Positions 41,798 through 42,938 of a stretch of 42,938 nucleotides of DNA are shown in pieces. The translations under genes and the position numbers were made by a program. Under the pieces are notes generated by a model. It searched no databases, was not told where the DNA came from, and saw nothing but the letters and a program-made list of their open reading frames with translations. Each line of letters starts with the position of its first letter. Position 1 is the first letter of the stretch. Origin of the DNA: an uncultured Clostridia bacterium (GTDB lineage Bacteria; Bacillota; Clostridia; Christensenellales; Borkfalkiaceae); the NCBI GenBank assembly GCA_944372525.1, contig CALVZL010000016.1, positions 1 through 42,938 of the forward strand, read 5' to 3'.

Positions 41798-41826
41798 TTG
41801 CAATTATTATAGATCCATGATATAAT
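41798..41826 (+). promoter_or_regulatory. Promoter before the lipoprotein remnant, with direct repeats after it
   Basis: TTGCAA (41798-41803) and TATAAT (41821-41826) are 17 bp apart. ATAGTCAAA occurs at 41827-41835 and 41849-41857, a direct repeat 22 bp apart (two helical turns), immediately downstream. Confidence 0.75.
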
Positions 41827-41869
41827 ATAGTCAAACTAGTATATAGAGATAGTCAAAAGAGGCGAAGCC

Positions 41870-41980
41870 ATGAAGAAATTTGCAGCACTTATAATGAGCA
41901 TCATGTTGGCAGCCCCGGTGTTTTGTATGCCTGCGGATCGGGAAATGACGTTTGTCTATGGGATTAACGGAGCATCGTAG
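41870..41980 (+). pseudogene. Frameshifted start of a lipoprotein
   Basis: The ATG with AGAGGCGAAG upstream encodes a signal-peptide-like start (MKKFAALIMSIMLAAP) and then runs to a stop after 36 codons. One base later, in the next frame, the sequence reads VLYACGSGND, a typical lipobox region. A frameshift near 41918 therefore seems to have broken a lipoprotein gene. The second frame stops soon too. It precedes another lipoprotein gene. Confidence 0.5.
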
Positions 41981-42030
41981 GAGAATATACAATAAAGCAA
42001 TTTGCAACAAGATGGAATGGAGGTGATATT

Positions 42031-42702
42031 ATGAAAAAAAAATTAGTAGCATTATTTAGCTTATTGATTGTTTGTTTTCTATCAGCTTGTTCAGCAATTC
42101 CTTCTATAGAGGAAAAACCTGCAGGGAATGATGAACTTGTTGAATATAAAAATACTGCAATCCAAGAGCTTAATTTGTATCAGGAGACCAAGTTGGCAAA
42201 TAATTTGTATGACGAGGTTGGATATATCAATTTAAATTATATACTAGAAAATAGTATTGGTGAAATAGAAAATGAAAAGGATAAAACAGTAATAGATTCA
42301 ATTTGTTCTGATGCGAAAAGAGATATGGATTCTATTAAGATATTAGAGGGAATACCATCCTTTACTTTTTTTAGCTTGCAGGAAAGATTTAATATGGGAG
42401 AAGTTTCTCGAAAAGATTTAGTCGCTATGGCTCAGATAGTAAACAAAAACGACTCGCTTTCAATACCTTTTTTGTCTCCACAGATAGCGCATCTAATCAA
42501 GCAAGAATATAGCAATTTAACAAAATTAAAATATGAAAATCTAAATTTAGAATATTATGGCAATTATAATGGATACTATGCAATAATAATGTATGATACT
42601 ACAACTGGTGTTGCGGCAGTTGTAACAAAAATTGAAATTGGAGACGTAGTTTTTTATTATCCAACAGCTGGCATAGAAATCATAATGTGTAAAATAAATT
42701 AG
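42031..42702 (+). CDS. Lipoprotein of unknown function
   Basis: The 223-residue product starts with a lipoprotein signal peptide (MKKKLVALFSLLIVCFLSAC, modified Cys at 20), followed by a mature chain of about 200 residues with no recognised domain. The chain is rich in Asn, Glu, Lys, Tyr and Ile. AT-rich codons differ from the core genes to the left, suggesting foreign origin. The GGAGGTG ribosome site is excellent. It would be anchored outside the cytoplasmic membrane. A promoter at 41798 may serve it together with the broken gene before it. Confidence 0.72.
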   Translation: MKKKLVALFSLLIVCFLSACSAIPSIEEKPAGNDELVEYKNTAIQELNLYQETKLANNLYDEVGYINLNYILENSIGEIENEKDKTVIDSICSDAKRDMDSIKILEGIPSFTFFSLQERFNMGEVSRKDLVAMAQIVNKNDSLSIPFLSPQIAHLIKQEYSNLTKLKYENLNLEYYGNYNGYYAIIMYDTTTGVAAVVTKIEIGDVVFYYPTAGIEIIMCKIN

Positions 42703-42733
42703 CGATAGAAAAAATCAATAAGGAGAAATCATT

Positions 42734-42799
42734 ATGAAAAAATTATCTTATAAAAGAGCTGTGACATATCTTTATGGACACTATTTTTGTGGAGGGTAA
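42734..42799 (+). CDS. Possible 21-residue peptide after the lipoprotein
   Basis: An AAGGAG site eight bases upstream precedes an ATG and 21 codons (MKKLSYKRAV, ending FCGG). The peptide is basic with a C-terminal Cys-Gly-Gly. It could be a truncated gene remnant, as the neighbours are broken, or a small peptide. 139 bases after it show no further gene. Confidence 0.3.
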   Translation: MKKLSYKRAVTYLYGHYFCGG

Positions 42800-42938
42800 A
42801 ATCTGCGAATTATAGTATTTGAAAAAATAACATAACAATATTATGGGTTTAATTTATGTCTTTCTGCCTGTTTGACGTCAAATTATGTTTTACTAAATAA
42901 ACAAATCAGGAACCACCGCCGTCCCGATTCTCAACGCA

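Larger units (their letters stand above)
41371..42030. other. Gene-poor stretch with small frames and inverted repeats
   Basis: This 660-base stretch contains an inverted repeat (41380-41428), two short frames that look broken (41628-41777 and 41870-41980), and a promoter (41798-41826). No intact gene is supported. Confidence 0.6.
40867..42938. other. AT-rich accessory segment next to tRNA-Thr
   Basis: From about 40867 to the end the composition turns AT-rich and gene density drops sharply. It holds an rlmD remnant, broken small frames, an orphan lipoprotein and short peptides. It looks like a degraded insertion next to a tRNA, a classic integration site. No integrase is in the window. Confidence 0.7.

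Overview
The window looks like chromosomal DNA of a Gram-positive-type anaerobe of the Bacillota, class Clostridia, probably an uncultured gut lineage. Supporting signs are the McsA-McsB-ClpC arginine-phosphorylation and proteolysis genes, RNase J, the TrmR/TrhP tRNA pair, lipoprotein signal peptides of the MKKK...LSAC type, a YjzC-like small protein, and sigma-A promoters of the TTGnnn-N17-TATAAT form. I cannot place it more finely from sequence alone. Positions 1 to about 40800 are compact, fairly GC-rich core genome. From about 40867 to the end the DNA is AT-rich and gene-poor, and it holds fragments.

Layout. 1-564: end of a membrane protein. 673-5319 (+): mcsA, mcsB, clpC and a GNAT acetyltransferase, with its own promoter but no ctsR in front. 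5385-6743 (-): mtnN then ung. 6860-8107 (+): a large ferritin-like protein. 8319-11042 (+): ABC ATPase plus FtsX-type permease. 11076-12474 (-): two-subunit class I fumarase. 12577-17260 (+): CPBP protease, rlmH, M14 peptidase, tadA and a GH31 glycosidase, tightly packed. 17363-22359 (+): prs, pth, mfd. 22475-25633 (+): a PrsA/SurA-like lipoprotein, uppP and a YjzC-like 50-residue protein. 25789-27363 (+): ABC-F protein. 27505-30324 (+): an orphan phage-tail-like protein with tandem repeats, a small unknown protein and a YihY/BrkB membrane protein. 30405-32111 (+): M3 oligopeptidase. 32530-34753 (-): serC-serA. 35107-40628 (+): RNase J, a membrane protein, trmR, trhP and a lipid kinase. 40723-40798: tRNA-Thr(CGT).

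Several neighbours act together. McsA activates McsB, which marks proteins with phospho-arginine for ClpC. TrhP hydroxylates U34 of tRNA and TrmR methylates the product. SerC and SerA are consecutive enzymes of serine synthesis. UppP recycles the lipid carrier used for the cell wall. Much of the rest is RNA maintenance and translation quality control (rlmH, tadA, pth, mfd, RNase J).

The most unusual items are: (i) the ferritin-like protein with a complete two-times E-x29-ExxH di-iron pattern and a second partial one; (ii) an ABC-F protein whose two degenerate motifs fall in the same composite ATP site; (iii) an orphan tail-fibre-like gene with almost identical 120-bp tandem repeats and a pyocin-knob-like end; (iv) an apparently leaderless CPBP protease gene; (v) an RNase J with a charged N-terminal extension of about 130 residues and a structured leader; and (vi) an AT-rich island next to tRNA-Thr with an rlmD 3' remnant, a frameshifted lipoprotein start and tiny peptides. 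I found no CRISPR array, no rRNA and no intact insertion sequence.
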